A stretch of 58,675 nt of DNA from Coemansia sp. RSA 922 (GCA_027577415.1 JANBQS010000024.1:1-58675), one strand, 5' to 3'. Positions 10,238 to 20,025 are shown, counted from the stretch's first letter. A program made the numbers and translations. Notes: generated by a model from the sequence alone, not told the origin.

Positions 10238-10609
10238 CTACTGTTGATTTTTCAGAATTTCTTTGTAATTTGTAAACCAATCATCACCAGTTGCATCTGT
10301 AATTTGATTATTAATACATTTGTTCATAAAAGAACCAAACGTAGAATCCATTGCAATAATAACATAGATATTGGAGATATCTGGTATTGCCTCTGAGCTA
10401 TTAGGTTCAAAATGTACGCCGTTTACAAAATGGTGGATCTTTTTCCCAGCAGTAAATTTATAAATATCATCATGTAGTTGGATTTCATTACTAATCTCGG
10501 TGAAATTTGTGGCTTTTATTATTGTCAGATGTCCAATTTTGCTAAGAGTAGGAGAGCAACCGACAGTGAACTTGTATACAGGTGCGACGGCTTTAATGGG
10601 TATTTCCAT
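10238..10609 (-). CDS. Family A small orphan protein, copy A1
   Basis: A 123-residue protein without signal peptide, membrane segment or cysteine pattern. It shares MEIPIKAVAPVY, a KIG motif, HHFVNG, SEAIP, a hydrophobic strand (YVIIAM), FxxFxNK and DATGDDW with A3, and most of the later motifs with A2. The start at 10609 is chosen because MEIPIKAV is conserved in A3; an ATG nine codons upstream is in the leader. The ORF is intact. The fold looks compact alpha/beta. I do not recognise the family; function unknown. Confidence 0.7.
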   Translation of the reverse strand: MEIPIKAVAPVYKFTVGCSPTLSKIGHLTIIKATNFTEISNEIQLHDDIYKFTAGKKIHHFVNGVHFEPNSSEAIPDISNIYVIIAMDSTFGSFMNKCINNQITDATGDDWFTNYKEILKNQQ

Positions 10610-10729
10610 TTTGAAAGCAAAACAAATAATAAGCACTTGAATGGAGGATGGATATGGGGTGGTTGATATGGGGTGGTTGATATGGGGTGAAAAAAGTAGG
10701 AGAATATTTGGAGGGGCATAGAACCTCGC

Positions 10730-10736
10730 TTAAATA
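10730..10736 (-). promoter_or_regulatory. TATA box of A1
   Basis: Minus-strand TATTTAA within CTATTTAAGCGAGG, roughly 121 bp before the A1 ATG. The same box and neighbours recur before A2 and A3, which supports a functional core promoter. Confidence 0.6.
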
Positions 10737-10744
10737 GGATAGCA

Positions 10745-11629
10745 GGATGGCAAGAAAGGTGAGGAGGGGGTGCTGTCAAATTCTCCCCCAATTCGTTCTC
10801 ACTGCTCATTCACTCTTAAAAGCCTTTGATTGTGTCAGAACACTAATGCGAAACATTTCAGAACAATGTATCCGTATCCAGTGAATTGCTTTGTAATCAA
10901 TCCAAGACATCGTTTTCCTTGTCCGCTTATTATTCCAAGGGATTCTGAATTTCTTTTTGATATAACGGAAATCACAATATCAAGCACTCATTTGCTGATC
11001 CATTAGTTAATTGCGCTCAATATGCAAGAGTTGCTTGCTGTGCGTTGTGTGTTAATTCAAATGAAGCGAGATGCATTCACACTGTTGAATCATGTTTTTA
11101 TGTAGTGTAATTTCTTTCTAGCTACGGCAATATAGTTTGCATGTCTCGATATACTTATATGATCTACATGAATTACCAAAAAATAAATAGGAAAAGCATA
11201 AATAGCTATAATAAAATTACTTTAATGCATGTTGCAAACCTGTAGCATTGTCCAAAACCCAATTTATTGCTTGTCAGGGTAAACTAAAAATGTAAAACTT
11301 GTTTGGAAAGTGCTATAGTAGTTGTCGTTAGACAGGCAGGATCGGAAAAGTAGTGACGTGAGTTGAAAACGTGCTGTATGGAAAATAAGTTCCTGTCAGA
11401 ACTAAGCTAATAGATATTGAAGGGCCTAAGGATATGATATTGTCATAGCAAAACTTCATGATGATACTGATTTATGCTTGAGTGTGAAAACAACATATAC
11501 TGGAAGCCCTAGCATCAAATAGTTAAAGATGCTAGGCGCATAGCTGTTTGACTCTTACATCTTTCAATATCTTTACAATACCAGACTGTACAAGCATACC
11601 AAACCAAATTAATTAGCTTGATCAAGAGA
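10745..11629. other. Intergenic between A1 promoter and A2
   Basis: AT-rich, with no gene I can support. It contains the upstream flank of A1 and, at about 11305-11345, the conserved 3' block of the A2 unit. Confidence 0.4.
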
Positions 11630-12004
11630 CTATTTTAGAGCTAACAACATGTCTTTGTTCTTGATAAGCCAGTCATCGCCATTGCAAAACGCTTCATCTT
11701 TAATTTTGCCACTTTCAAGTTTGTTCAGAAAAGAGACAAACTCACGCCTCATTGCAATAACAACATAGCTCTTTATGTCAGTTGGTATCGCCTCTGTACT
11801 ATAGCAATCAATATATTCGCCATTTACAAAATGATGAAATTGTAACCCCTTAGTTTTAGTATACATTATACTATCTGGTTTGACATCTTTTTTTACCATT
11901 ATGAAAATCTTGGCGTTAGTTATCGTCAGCTCTTGCTCTACTTTGGTAAATATACTAGGGGGGCCTGCAGCAAATGTGTAAACAGTCACGTTAACTGGAT
12001 CCAT
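11630..12004 (-). CDS. Family A small orphan protein, copy A2 (most diverged)
   Basis: A 124-residue paralog of A1 and A3. It keeps FHHFVNGEY, STEAIP, SYVVIAM, FxxFLNK, GKIKDE and GDDW, but its first 30 residues differ: the opening KAVAPVY is replaced by NVTVYTF. No targeting signal or membrane segment is visible. The start at 12004 aligns with the conserved starts of the paralogs. The frame is intact. Conservation is strongest in the second half, so that part probably carries the function, which is unknown. Confidence 0.7.
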   Translation of the reverse strand: MDPVNVTVYTFAAGPPSIFTKVEQELTITNAKIFIMVKKDVKPDSIMYTKTKGLQFHHFVNGEYIDCYSTEAIPTDIKSYVVIAMRREFVSFLNKLESGKIKDEAFCNGDDWLIKNKDMLLALK

Positions 12005-12116
12005 ATTCTAAAAGCAAAGGTAAAGTAAGTAATAGACACTAGAAGAGATGATGGAGGTGGGGTTGATATTTTGTGAATAAAAGTAGGAGGATTTTTGGGG
12101 GAGAAGGACACGCCTC

Positions 12117-12123
12117 TTAAATA
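12117..12123 (-). promoter_or_regulatory. TATA box of A2
   Basis: TATTTAA within CTATTTAAGAGGCGTG, about 113 bp before the A2 ATG; matches the boxes of A1 and A3. Confidence 0.6.
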
Positions 12124-12678
12124 GTGCAGCAGGATGTCAAAAGGGGAATGTCCAACTTTTCTTTCCCAGCACCCTTGCTTTGAGACACTAGGCCTACGTC
12201 ATAGCACCAGTAAGCAATTCAAGCGCAATCAATCTTGAAGTCTCCAATAGATTGCATTTCAATCTATCAGAGACTTTGTTTTCTTTGTCTGCTCTTTTTC
12301 AAAGAATGACGCAATCACACTGACGTCATATGGTGATGCTCAATGGGAAAAAGAAAAGTGACGGAAATCACCAGTAGTACTAAACCCTGCTCTACAAAGC
12401 AATGACAACGAATCAATGTACTGTAAATGTAAATTATGAGGAGGGAGGATGTTCGCTAAACACTTTGCAATAATAGAAGCAAGTAATAGATATCTTAGAA
12501 AGGTATCGTTTATTATTTTGAACGCTTGAAGAAAATCCACGCTATGTGCTGAATCTGGAGCCCTAAAACAATAACAAACCAGTATTGTGTGACACAAACC
12601 CTGTGAGCCAAGATAAGTAAAGCCACTTATCCGTGGCGAGTTTATCAAGGAATTTCAAGAGTATGTGTGTTGGTGCGG

Positions 12679-12800
12679 CTATAAAAGAGGTGGTGTTCTA
12701 GTGCCATGTCTGCTTCTCTCCTCACTGAAAAATAAAAGCTCATATATTCATAGTATTTATGTATTCTCTTCAATGTAAACAAACGTAACTTGTTTTGAAT
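12679..12800 (+). promoter_or_regulatory. Orphan TATA module 1
   Basis: CTATAAAAGAGGTGG is followed by CCTCACTGAAAAATAAA, CATATATTCAT, TATTCTCT and AAACAAAC. The same ordered blocks recur at 43373-43482. No ORF follows at the expected distance; transcription from here would run antisense into A3. It is either the relic of a lost small gene or an antisense promoter. Confidence 0.5.
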
Positions 12801-12952
12801 AAATTCACTACTATAGTTGTCATTAGGCGGGCCGGGTCAGAGGAGCAGCAGGCGGGGATAAGAGATGTGTAGCACATCAAGGGTATCAGCTTGGGTCAAG
12901 CCAATAGACATTGGAACTTCAAAGGAGAGTATGCTGCTGTAACAAAAATTCA

Positions 12953-13321
12953 CTACTGTAGCCTTTCAATTGTGCCTCTGTTATTGTTAACCCAATTACT
13001 ACCAGTTGCATCTTCAATACGGCCAGCAAGGAATTTGTTCACAAAGGCACCAAACGTGCACTTCATTGTAACAATAACGTAGCTTCTGGGGCTATCTGGT
13101 ATTACCTCCATACTACCAGTATCAAAATATGCGCCGTCTACAAAATGGTGAAATGTATAACTTGTAAGTTCTCTATGTTCTTCTTTGAATAGTGTGATCC
13201 CCGTGTTAACACCAGCGTATCTCTCGACTGCTATTACCATATCACCTATTTTTGTAAGCTTAGGATATTCCCCGGCAGAATATAGATAAACAGGTGCAAC
13301 AGCTTTAAGGGGTACTTCCAT
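12953..13321 (-). CDS. Family A small orphan protein, copy A3
   Basis: A 122-residue paralog closest to A1: both open with ME-P-KAVAPVY and share a KIG motif, HHFV-G, the strand before TFG-FVNK, and DATG. The start at 13321 is set by that conserved opening; the open frame extends 50 codons further up through the promoter, which is not coding. There is no signal peptide or membrane segment. The ORF is intact, which argues that the family is still under selection. Function unknown. Confidence 0.7.
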   Translation of the reverse strand: MEVPLKAVAPVYLYSAGEYPKLTKIGDMVIAVERYAGVNTGITLFKEEHRELTSYTFHHFVDGAYFDTGSMEVIPDSPRSYVIVTMKCTFGAFVNKFLAGRIEDATGSNWVNNNRGTIERLQ

Positions 13322-13431
13322 TCTGAGAGCAAAACAAATAATAGGCACTTGAGGAGATGATGGAGATGGAGTTGTTGATATGGTGTGGTAAAAAAAAGTT
13401 GGAGGATTTTTGGAGGAGCAGGGCACGTCTC

Positions 13432-13438
13432 TTAAATA
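13432..13438 (-). promoter_or_regulatory. TATA box of A3
   Basis: TATTTAA within CTATTTAAGAGACGTG, about 111 bp before the A3 ATG; same context as A1 and A2. Confidence 0.6.
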
Positions 13439-13574
13439 GGGCAGCAAGATACCAAAAATGGGGCTGTCCAACTATTCGCAATTTGTCGTCATCAATACGT
13501 TTTCTTTGAAAGCCAAAAGTCCTCTCTTTAGTATTTGGTCATGCTCAAAGTCTGCTTTTTTTCAAAGGATAATG

Positions 13575-13662
13575 CGTGTCACCCTGCTGTCAGAGATCCG
13601 AGTCTTGTATGTCACACTGATCTCAGAAATCCGAGTATTGCGTGTCACACTGACGTCCTACC
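13575..13662 (+). repeat. 33-bp tandem repeat with TGACGT-like sites
   Basis: Two full units and one partial unit of a 33-bp sequence (cgtgtcacactgatctcaga...) stand upstream of the A3 promoter. A single equivalent unit with cactgacgtcat occurs near 12316 upstream of A2. The CRE/ATF-like core TGACGTC suggests an upstream regulatory element that was multiplied here. Confidence 0.55.
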
Positions 13663-14023
13663 ATGATGACCAGTGTGTAAAGTCCAAGGTTATCATACAG
13701 AACTAATTGCGATCACCTGATTGATGGTTAAGAACAAGTGATGCAGCTTACACCACAAAACGCACTGAAGTCTTAGGCTTCAGCGTCTGGTCGCGCAAAA
13801 TTCCAAACGCCAACATACTACATGGTCTAGCAGTCTGGGAGATTTTCCGCGCTTGAGCAAAGCTATCACTGGATGGCAAAAGGTTTGACAGCTTGTTTAT
13901 GTTCCTCCGCTGGAAATCTGCAGTCATCTCGTGTATTCTACACGACTTCTACTACTCGTACTCTATGATCAAGGCCCCACACATTTTTTAAAACGCTGGT
14001 TAATGGTGTCTAACCGGCGGTAC

Positions 14024-14254
14024 CACTTCGATTCTGGTGATGACAAGTTTGATGAGAATATCTCATTTAGAAACGAATCGCAACAAGTAACTGGTCGCCT
14101 ACACCACATAATTCAGTATCACCAGCAGTCAGCTCCGGACGACGACACCAACAACACCCTGGCTGCACCTGCTAATCTGCCCACTGAGGCACGAACCGAT
14201 TTATATCAATTAATCACTATAAATTTGCGCTTAAAGGTTGTGCCAAAAAAACAT
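14024..14254 (+). repeat. Coding-like repeat R, copy 2
   Basis: Second copy of the R repeat (see 9541-9771). The frame is open through SFRNESQQV and HHIIQY and continues past the equivalent of the copy-1 stop. It is followed directly by a spacer and FunK1 pseudogene 2, so R and FunK1 may have travelled together. Confidence 0.65.
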
Positions 14255-14404
14255 ATATGATATCACCAGCTACAGTTGCCTTTGATGATCACAGTTTGTT
14301 ATTTTCCCATTTATGTGCTCACCCACCCAGCATCTAGGTCGCGGGGTTCAAGGAGTTTTTTCTTTATGTTTTAACTATTATTGTCTAAAGCCACTTTCTA
14401 AAGA

Positions 14405-15310
14405 ATTAAAATGCACTACTTGAGCACAAGGTATTCTAGCCTGTATTCGAATATGTTTTTTTTTTACAAGAACACCACTTGCATAGACTTTAGGGATTTT
14501 GCTGACGCTGACTCACTCAAGAAGCTCATAAATAACCCCCTCAGGTACGACGCCCACTGGCACCCATGTAAGTTTGAGAAACGTGCTTTGCTCCTTTTAT
14601 TTGGCTTTAAAAAATGAGAGCCAGTCAGTGGCGCAGCTGTACACAGAGGAGAAACCAGGCATCGAACATGGATAGTAGAATGCAAAATCAGCTTTGAGGC
14701 CTGAACTGCCTTTAAAGGCTTTTGACTGGTGGTCCACTAAATGGTACTCGCATGCCGGAATTTCAGTCTTGGGGGTCTGGAGCGTCTGCAGCTCTTATTG
14801 TATTTTGTTACTTCTGCATCCATCACAAGTATGAGTTCCGAAAAAATATGTTGTGACTGCCTCCTCATTCATTATGCCTATATATGCCGGATCGTCTTTC
14901 TTTGTTGATGTGCGAGTGGTCGGTTTGGCAGTACCCATAGTCCTCGTTTTGCAGTTAACATAAGCAGGGGTGCTCTCGGCCAGGGACTTGAACAGGCCTG
15001 GGTTTAACTTGCCCAAGGCTTTGAACTTGTCCAACCATCCAAATTCATTAATAATTCTCTTATAGCTATCTTCCTGCCTATAGTGCATAATGGTGTTTGC
15101 AATCCTTTTGTGCCAGGCAGCCAAGTTGGTGTTACTCTCTGGTAACAGCCACCCCTTTGACTGAGACCTCAAATGGGGTTGGATCGGCGACGCTTCTACT
15201 TCATTGTCTCTAAAAAACATAAAGTGAGAACTCTGGTAAAAGTGTAAGTATTTGTGGCCTTAACATTTGCTCTGAATTTTCAATTATAGTACCAAAATGG
15301 CCAGTACGCA
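14405..15310 (-). pseudogene. FunK1 pseudogene 2 with internal deletion
   Basis: Two parts of FunK1 copy 2 are joined. 14405-14660 matches the kinase N-lobe region of the full gene (its 6640-6860; for example the tcaagaagctc and cactggcaccca stretches). 14790-15310 matches the amino-terminal domain plus the former intron. The stretch between, including the nuclease-like motif, is lost. The frame that opens with an apparent ATG at 15220 actually starts in the old intron end (ATGTTTTTTAG). The GTAAGC donor of the intact gene has become GTACTG here, so exon 1 can no longer splice. The frames are broken in several places. Confidence 0.85.
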
Positions 15311-15356
15311 ATAGTCCGCAGGCTTGTATAAATAAATATGTATATTGTACAGTTCT

Positions 15357-15518
15357 TTAAGACGTATCCATAGTGACATTTCCATTATTCAAACTCTTGT
15401 GGTCTGTGGTAAGATTTTTCATCAGCTTGTCCAATGTGAGCATTGGCTCCTCATGAACAAAGTGGTAATCATATATACCATTTTTTATGTTCGGGTTTAA
15501 GTGAGCATCTCTTAACAT
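15357..15518 (-). CDS. Possible exon of a small gene, 53 codons
   Basis: A short open frame with ordinary-looking composition (contains IYDYHFVHEEP and LDKLMKNL). An upstream CTTTAG and a GTAAGC near 15580 could be the ends of a small intron, but the spliced frame I tried runs into a stop. It could be a relic or a coincidence. Confidence 0.25.
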   Translation of the reverse strand: MLRDAHLNPNIKNGIYDYHFVHEEPMLTLDKLMKNLTTDHKSLNNGNVTMDTS

Positions 15519-15571
15519 GGAAACCTAAAGGATGCATTTTCTCCTTCTATTGAAAAAAATTGGCTAATGTG

Positions 15572-15740
15572 TAGTGCTTACCTTTTTGCAATGGCAAGAT
15601 TTATAATTAGATAGCGCACCCCAACCCAAAAATAACTCATGACGCAATGGATATAGTGCTTGCCTTTCTGCAATGGCAAGATTCATAATTAGACACTGCA
15701 CCCAACCCAAAAATAACTCATGACGCAATGGAGGTAGTGC
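15572..15740 (+). repeat. 82-bp tandem repeat, two copies plus a fragment
   Basis: Copies start at 15572 and 15654, and a third start lies at 15735 (tagtgcttrcc...gacgcaatgg). The copies differ at a few bases and by one indel. No coding potential is shared across the indel. Confidence 0.8.
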
Positions 15741-15950
15741 TTGTTGAGCGAATGGCCACCCAACGCAACTGCCATCATTGTGTTCTGCTTTTTCCGTGTG
15801 CGTTTTTCTTTCTTCTCCTCCTCCTCCTTTTTCTTCATAAAAGGAGCCAGGGTTGCGTCCACATTTTTTTTAGTGTTTTCCTCACTGTTCACGACATACT
15901 TTTTCCTCCCTTCAACATTATACACTTTTTGACCTGGAAAATAGTTTAAC

Positions 15951-16280
15951 ATGGGATACTCACTCGCTGGAATGGGTGATGATTTGAGCCAGCCAATCCA
16001 GGGTTGGAATAGAAGCGATGCAATACACTGGACGATAGAGGTCATTAGAGAAAGAATTGGAAACCCCGGCCCATCTGTTAGGCCTATGCTGGAAGGTCTT
16101 ACAGACAACCAAAGTGTTTGCTATATGATATTGCTGCGTAAATTGACCCTTTGCCTGTCGCCTAATACAGATCAATCTGAGATTGCTTATCAAATGGATA
16201 TGCAATTCATTGAAAATGGACATTTGTCTAGAGAAGATGTGAACCTTGAAGCGGGTTCATTTGAGCTATTATCCGAGTGA
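15951..16280 (+). CDS. Hypothetical small protein
   Basis: A 109-residue ORF of balanced composition with helical stretches (IHWTIEVIRERIG and a leucine-rich MILLRKLTLCL). No signal peptide or membrane segment is visible. A stop lies two codons before the ATG, so the start is firm if the ORF is real. It sits in an AT-rich gap next to FunK1 pseudogene 2 and resembles the other small orphan genes in size, but I see no TATA box at the usual distance. Function unknown. Confidence 0.5.
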   Translation: MGYSLAGMGDDLSQPIQGWNRSDAIHWTIEVIRERIGNPGPSVRPMLEGLTDNQSVCYMILLRKLTLCLSPNTDQSEIAYQMDMQFIENGHLSREDVNLEAGSFELLSE

Positions 16281-16918
16281 AATAGTCTGCTATGTGTGTG
16301 TGTGTTTTTTACCATAAAAATGTACTGTTTCTTCTTAGTAGTTTCTTTTTAATGTTTGAAAAGTGACAAAGTAAACGCAATAAAGAGAACGTGTTTGGAC
16401 ACAGAAAAGAAATGACATGTTCAAAAGCGAATAAACAAACCCATGAGCCAAGCGCTTTTTTTTGCTTTTCCCTTTTTATGTGCAAAGGAGCCAAAAGACT
16501 TTTGAATCTTTGTCAAACACAAGTAAAGAAGAAAAGAAAATACAATTGGCAAAGCATACTCGTGGTCTTTTCCATTAAGCCCTTTTAAAAAACAAAGCAT
16601 TGCTTTTTTTCCCCTCTTTTGGGCAATTTTCTCTTTTGGCAGGAATGGTTTGTATGCATGAACAAAGCCCAGAAAAGAAAGAAAAGAAAAAATGTGAGCG
16701 TCCAACCTTTCTGCACACCTGTACAAGACATGAGAGTCTGCTCTTCTTCCTCTTTTTCTTCCTTTCTTTCTTTCTTCAACTCTACATTTATTTCTATTTT
16801 TTTTTTCATACTCTACTTGCTACGTTCACTTTTTTATTTCGGTTTATTACACTTTCAAACTCGTACTGTGGGGGAAATACAAGACAACTCCTTGTTTATT
16901 CGGAATAGGATTTAAATA
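16281..16918. other. Intergenic, AT-rich with TTTCTTTC tracts; promoter of the next gene
   Basis: I see no gene. The overlapping frames are low-complexity Lys- or Phe-rich reads of A/T tracts. A pyrimidine run at about 16740-16800 probably belongs to the promoter of the gene at 16919. Confidence 0.5.
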
Positions 16919-18277
16919 ATGAAGGTAGCCAATTATTTGTCATTGGTGACAACCGGGTTGTCACTTTTAGTGGCAACCGCCATGGGTGAGACTAGTGTAC
17001 CTGCTGCTGGTCAGCAACTAGTTAAACGCCTGGCAACGACCGCTATTACTGGGCAAAAGGGAGCCGTCCTATTTGCCAACGGTAAGCCAACTTCCTGTGA
17101 AGTAGCTCTAGTCAGCAACCTAATCGGTTACGTAGCCGCCAACTGTCTCTCCTACTCTGCTGATGGTACAGTCGACATGTCTCAGAACTACCAAGTAATG
17201 CTCTCCGACGGTACTACCACTAGTCTGGGTATGTTTGGAGTGTACTCTGCAACTGCTCACTTCAAATACGATCCCACGACGTTTGCTAATAACGTGGCAT
17301 TGCTAAAGTTCAATTCGGGTGGTACTAGACAGTGGAAAAACTATATTGGTGCTAATCGTGCCGATTGGACCTCAAAGTTTTATGTCAGCAGAGGTGTAGC
17401 CAACACTGGTGGTTCTGCCATGCCTGCGTGGCAGCCAGCTCAGGCTGTGGTTGAGGCTGGAGATGTTACGTCTCAGTGTGCAGCTGCCTCGCCACTGTTT
17501 GCCTCCAACATGAACGACCTCCTATGTACTACTCAAGTGATTACGACTTCTTCGTCTTGCGCTCTTCCTTACAGCACTATCTATGGCGTCCGTGACCCCA
17601 ACTTGGCAGTCGCTGGATTGTACAGTCACTCAGTGATTATTGGTGATAGTCTGTGCAAGTACACTCAGATCTACAACTACTACACGCTGCTAACTAGCTA
17701 CCTCGAGTGGGGTGGCAATGTAGCAAAGTCTACTATTTATCTCTTTGTCGCTGATGTTAACTACGTCAACAACAATAACCCCAACTTTAGCATGGTTGTT
17801 CCCAGCGGCAAGCCATCGGGTCTAGTAGTTGGCGGTGACCTCAGCGGAAACTCGCCCAAGCCCATCCCCACGCCCACTCCAACAAGCAGCTCTACTACCT
17901 CTACAACTACTAGCACAAGCACAAGCACTACCACATCTACCTCTTCGTCTACCTCGCCGTCGAGCTCTCCAACGGGTACATCGACGAATTCTGGACAGAA
18001 TACGGAGAAGAAGGGAATAAACATTGGCATTATTTTGCTGATCGTTGGTCTCGTCCTACTTGTCATTGCAATTATCGCTTATCTGTTGTACAGACGTTAC
18101 AAGAAGCGTAAGGAGCAGAACCAGGGTGACCTTATGAGTATGAATGGCGACGGGAATAACGGTCATCAGGACTTTATCCGTATGTCGCGTGGTTCCAATA
18201 TGGCTGCTCATAACGGACAAGGCCATTTGAATGTGCCCATTAACGTGCCATATGAAAGGAAGGGATACGAATACTAA
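16919..18277 (+). CDS. Membrane-anchored S1 (trypsin-fold) pseudoprotease
   Basis: A 452-residue surface protein. Signal peptide 1-22, a propeptide ending in the Kex2-like KR (36-37), a trypsin-like domain (about 38-260), a Ser/Thr/Pro stalk (about 300-360), one membrane span (about 367-391) followed by a basic stop-transfer (RRYKKRK), and a 54-residue cytoplasmic tail. In place of the trypsin AAHC histidine the sequence has AANC (N75). The aspartate of the usual NDIALL is NNVALL (N125). The CxGDSGGP loop is replaced by CALPYSTIYG. All three catalytic residues are therefore missing while the scaffold motifs remain. It probably binds rather than cuts, as a surface receptor or adhesin. The family fold is recognised by motif only. 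Confidence 0.8.
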   Translation: MKVANYLSLVTTGLSLLVATAMGETSVPAAGQQLVKRLATTAITGQKGAVLFANGKPTSCEVALVSNLIGYVAANCLSYSADGTVDMSQNYQVMLSDGTTTSLGMFGVYSATAHFKYDPTTFANNVALLKFNSGGTRQWKNYIGANRADWTSKFYVSRGVANTGGSAMPAWQPAQAVVEAGDVTSQCAAASPLFASNMNDLLCTTQVITTSSSCALPYSTIYGVRDPNLAVAGLYSHSVIIGDSLCKYTQIYNYYTLLTSYLEWGGNVAKSTIYLFVADVNYVNNNNPNFSMVVPSGKPSGLVVGGDLSGNSPKPIPTPTPTSSSTTSTTTSTSTSTTTSTSSSTSPSSSPTGTSTNSGQNTEKKGINIGIILLIVGLVLLVIAIIAYLLYRRYKKRKEQNQGDLMSMNGDGNNGHQDFIRMSRGSNMAAHNGQGHLNVPINVPYERKGYEY

Positions 18278-18399
18278 GCCATTTTTATTTCGCTCTCTTT
18301 ATCATCATCCATAGCTTACAATTTCACTTTTAAACCCTTTTATATACATCATTAAGCTTTTTTTTTATGAAATTACGCCAATATTTTTCTTTTCATGAC

Positions 18400-19860
18400 T
18401 CAAATACCAATATCGTCACCATCTTCTTGGTCTTGGTCACGGTCGCTCTCGTAATACTCGGAAATATGCTCACGCCTACTAGCTCTCTCATCCTTTTCCT
18501 CTTTATTCTTGTCGCTATGCACGTCCTTGTCGTGCCGCTCCTGGTCCTCTAAAAATCCCTGAATGTCGGGCGGCGCCTCTTGCATCTGCACAGATGGAGC
18601 GCCCTTCAAGTACCTCAGCTGTTCCAGAATGCGAGCCGTCAGGGAATTAAGGTATGCGCGCGTATTGTGGTTAACCACCCGACCCGAAAGCTGTGGGTGC
18701 AAGCTGTAGTCGGGAGCAAAAAACTCGCTGTAAACGGTGTTGGGCAGCTCTGACGGCAATTCAGTGCCACAGACAATACCTGTTTCGTAGGTCCAGCACC
18801 GAGCGACATTGCGAATAGTGTATCCGCCACCGCCAATAACCATCATGGGCACGCCAAAGCGACGCATAAAGCGCACGCACTCGCCGTGAGCTGCAATAGA
18901 CAGGTTAAATACACCCAAGCGATCAAGACCCAAGGAATCAGCGCCGCACTGGAGTACTATAGCGCCGGGCTTGAATGTCTCCATGACGGCAGTCATCACT
19001 GTCTTGAACAGTTGTGTGTACGAGCGGTCGTCAATACCGTCTTGCAGAGGAACGTTGACGGCAAAGAATTTGCCCAAACCAGAGCCCATCTCGTCAATGG
19101 CGCCAGTACCAGGGAAAAAGTCGCCGTTGTACTTGTGGAATGAACACGTCATCACTCGATCCGTCGTATAGAACGCCTCTTGCACGCCATCGCCATGGTG
19201 AATATCAATGTCAACGTAAAGAACGCGCGGGTAGTATCGCAAGAGCTGCAAGATAGCCAAAACAATATCGTTGACGTAGCAGAACCCACTCGGCTCGTAC
19301 TTTTTGGCATGATGCAAGCCGCCCATCCAGTTAACCGCAATATCAGCCGAGCCCGAAATCAACTTGCGCGCAGCTTCAATACTGGCGCCCGAGTAAATAC
19401 TGCAAAAGTCCCAAATACCGTCAAAGATAGGGCAGTCGTCGCCGATATTAAAGTCAGAAAAGCAGGCCCGCATTTGCTCTTGGTTGTCAGGTGTAACGCG
19501 CTTGAGAAAGTCAATATAGTCCTCGGCGTGGAACTCTCGTATTTCCTCTTCTGTCGCGCGGCGTGGCTCAAAGACGTCCATATATTTGTGTAGCCCGTAG
19601 TTGAGGACCAGGTGATTTGTCAACGTTAGTCGGTGTGGTTTCATTGGGTGTTGTTTTCCATAGTGAAAGTTCCCTGCTTGCTCTCGCATGTAGTATGCTA
19701 CGCGTGGTCGGTAGTGCTCGACTACGTTGTTGCCAACGCTGCCTCCATCCTGTCCGCTGAGACTCGATGCAAATTCCAAACCACTACCAATGCTGCCCTC
19801 GCGCACTGAGGTCGAGAATGTGGTAGACGGGTAAGTGATGTTTTCCTTCCGGCGGCCCAT
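18400..19860 (-). CDS. hos2: Class I histone deacetylase, Hos2/HDAC3-like
   Basis: A 486-residue zinc-dependent deacetylase that removes acetyl groups from histone tails in the nucleus. Visible motifs: GGLHHAKK (two active-site histidines), DIDIHHGDG (zinc-binding Asp and His), [11 protein letters not shown] and GGGGYTIRN with the catalytic tyrosine. GVQEAFY, GADSL and the GHGECV-like AHGECV favour the Hos2/HDAC3 branch over Rpd3. The tail is acidic and charged. The first 50 residues are a non-conserved, Ser/Gly-rich extension. In yeast and fission yeast, Hos2 works in the Set3 complex. The gene converges on the pseudoprotease gene, and its start faces the small GPI protein gene across a 285-bp shared promoter. 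Confidence 0.92.
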   Translation of the reverse strand: MGRRKENITYPSTTFSTSVREGSIGSGLEFASSLSGQDGGSVGNNVVEHYRPRVAYYMREQAGNFHYGKQHPMKPHRLTLTNHLVLNYGLHKYMDVFEPRRATEEEIREFHAEDYIDFLKRVTPDNQEQMRACFSDFNIGDDCPIFDGIWDFCSIYSGASIEAARKLISGSADIAVNWMGGLHHAKKYEPSGFCYVNDIVLAILQLLRYYPRVLYVDIDIHHGDGVQEAFYTTDRVMTCSFHKYNGDFFPGTGAIDEMGSGLGKFFAVNVPLQDGIDDRSYTQLFKTVMTAVMETFKPGAIVLQCGADSLGLDRLGVFNLSIAAHGECVRFMRRFGVPMMVIGGGGYTIRNVARCWTYETGIVCGTELPSELPNTVYSEFFAPDYSLHPQLSGRVVNHNTRAYLNSLTARILEQLRYLKGAPSVQMQEAPPDIQGFLEDQERHDKDVHSDKNKEEKDERASRREHISEYYESDRDQDQEDGDDIGI

Positions 19861-20025
19861 TTAAAGAAAGAGTAAAATAAGTAAATAAGTAAATGCGAAA
19901 ATGAGGTTAAAAAGTAAAGAGAAAGTGGAATTTGGACGTGACAAAGGCAAATATGGAGGATTAAAGCGGATTGTGTGTACGGCGAATCAAATCAAGACCT
20001 ACCATTTAATATTGGGGTGTCGACG

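Larger units (their letters stand above)
10020..13450 (-). repeat. Tandem array of three family-A gene units
   Basis: The same three-part unit occurs three times on the minus strand: a promoter block with a TATTTAAG box, an ORF of about 123 codons, and a 3' block. The 3' blocks (about 10086-10125, 11305-11345, 12815-12850) share a gtgctatagtagttrtcrttag core. The promoter blocks share taaatag-(nn)-agca and the ggttgatatggggtg-like leader. The array lies between the two R repeats and the two FunK1 pseudogenes. It reflects local tandem duplication followed by divergence. Confidence 0.75.

Noticed and set aside
14795..15220. An intact 141-codon gene starting at ATG 15220
   Set aside because: The ATG is part of the former intron end (ATGTTTTTTAG), and the frame is a fragment of a deleted FunK1 copy.
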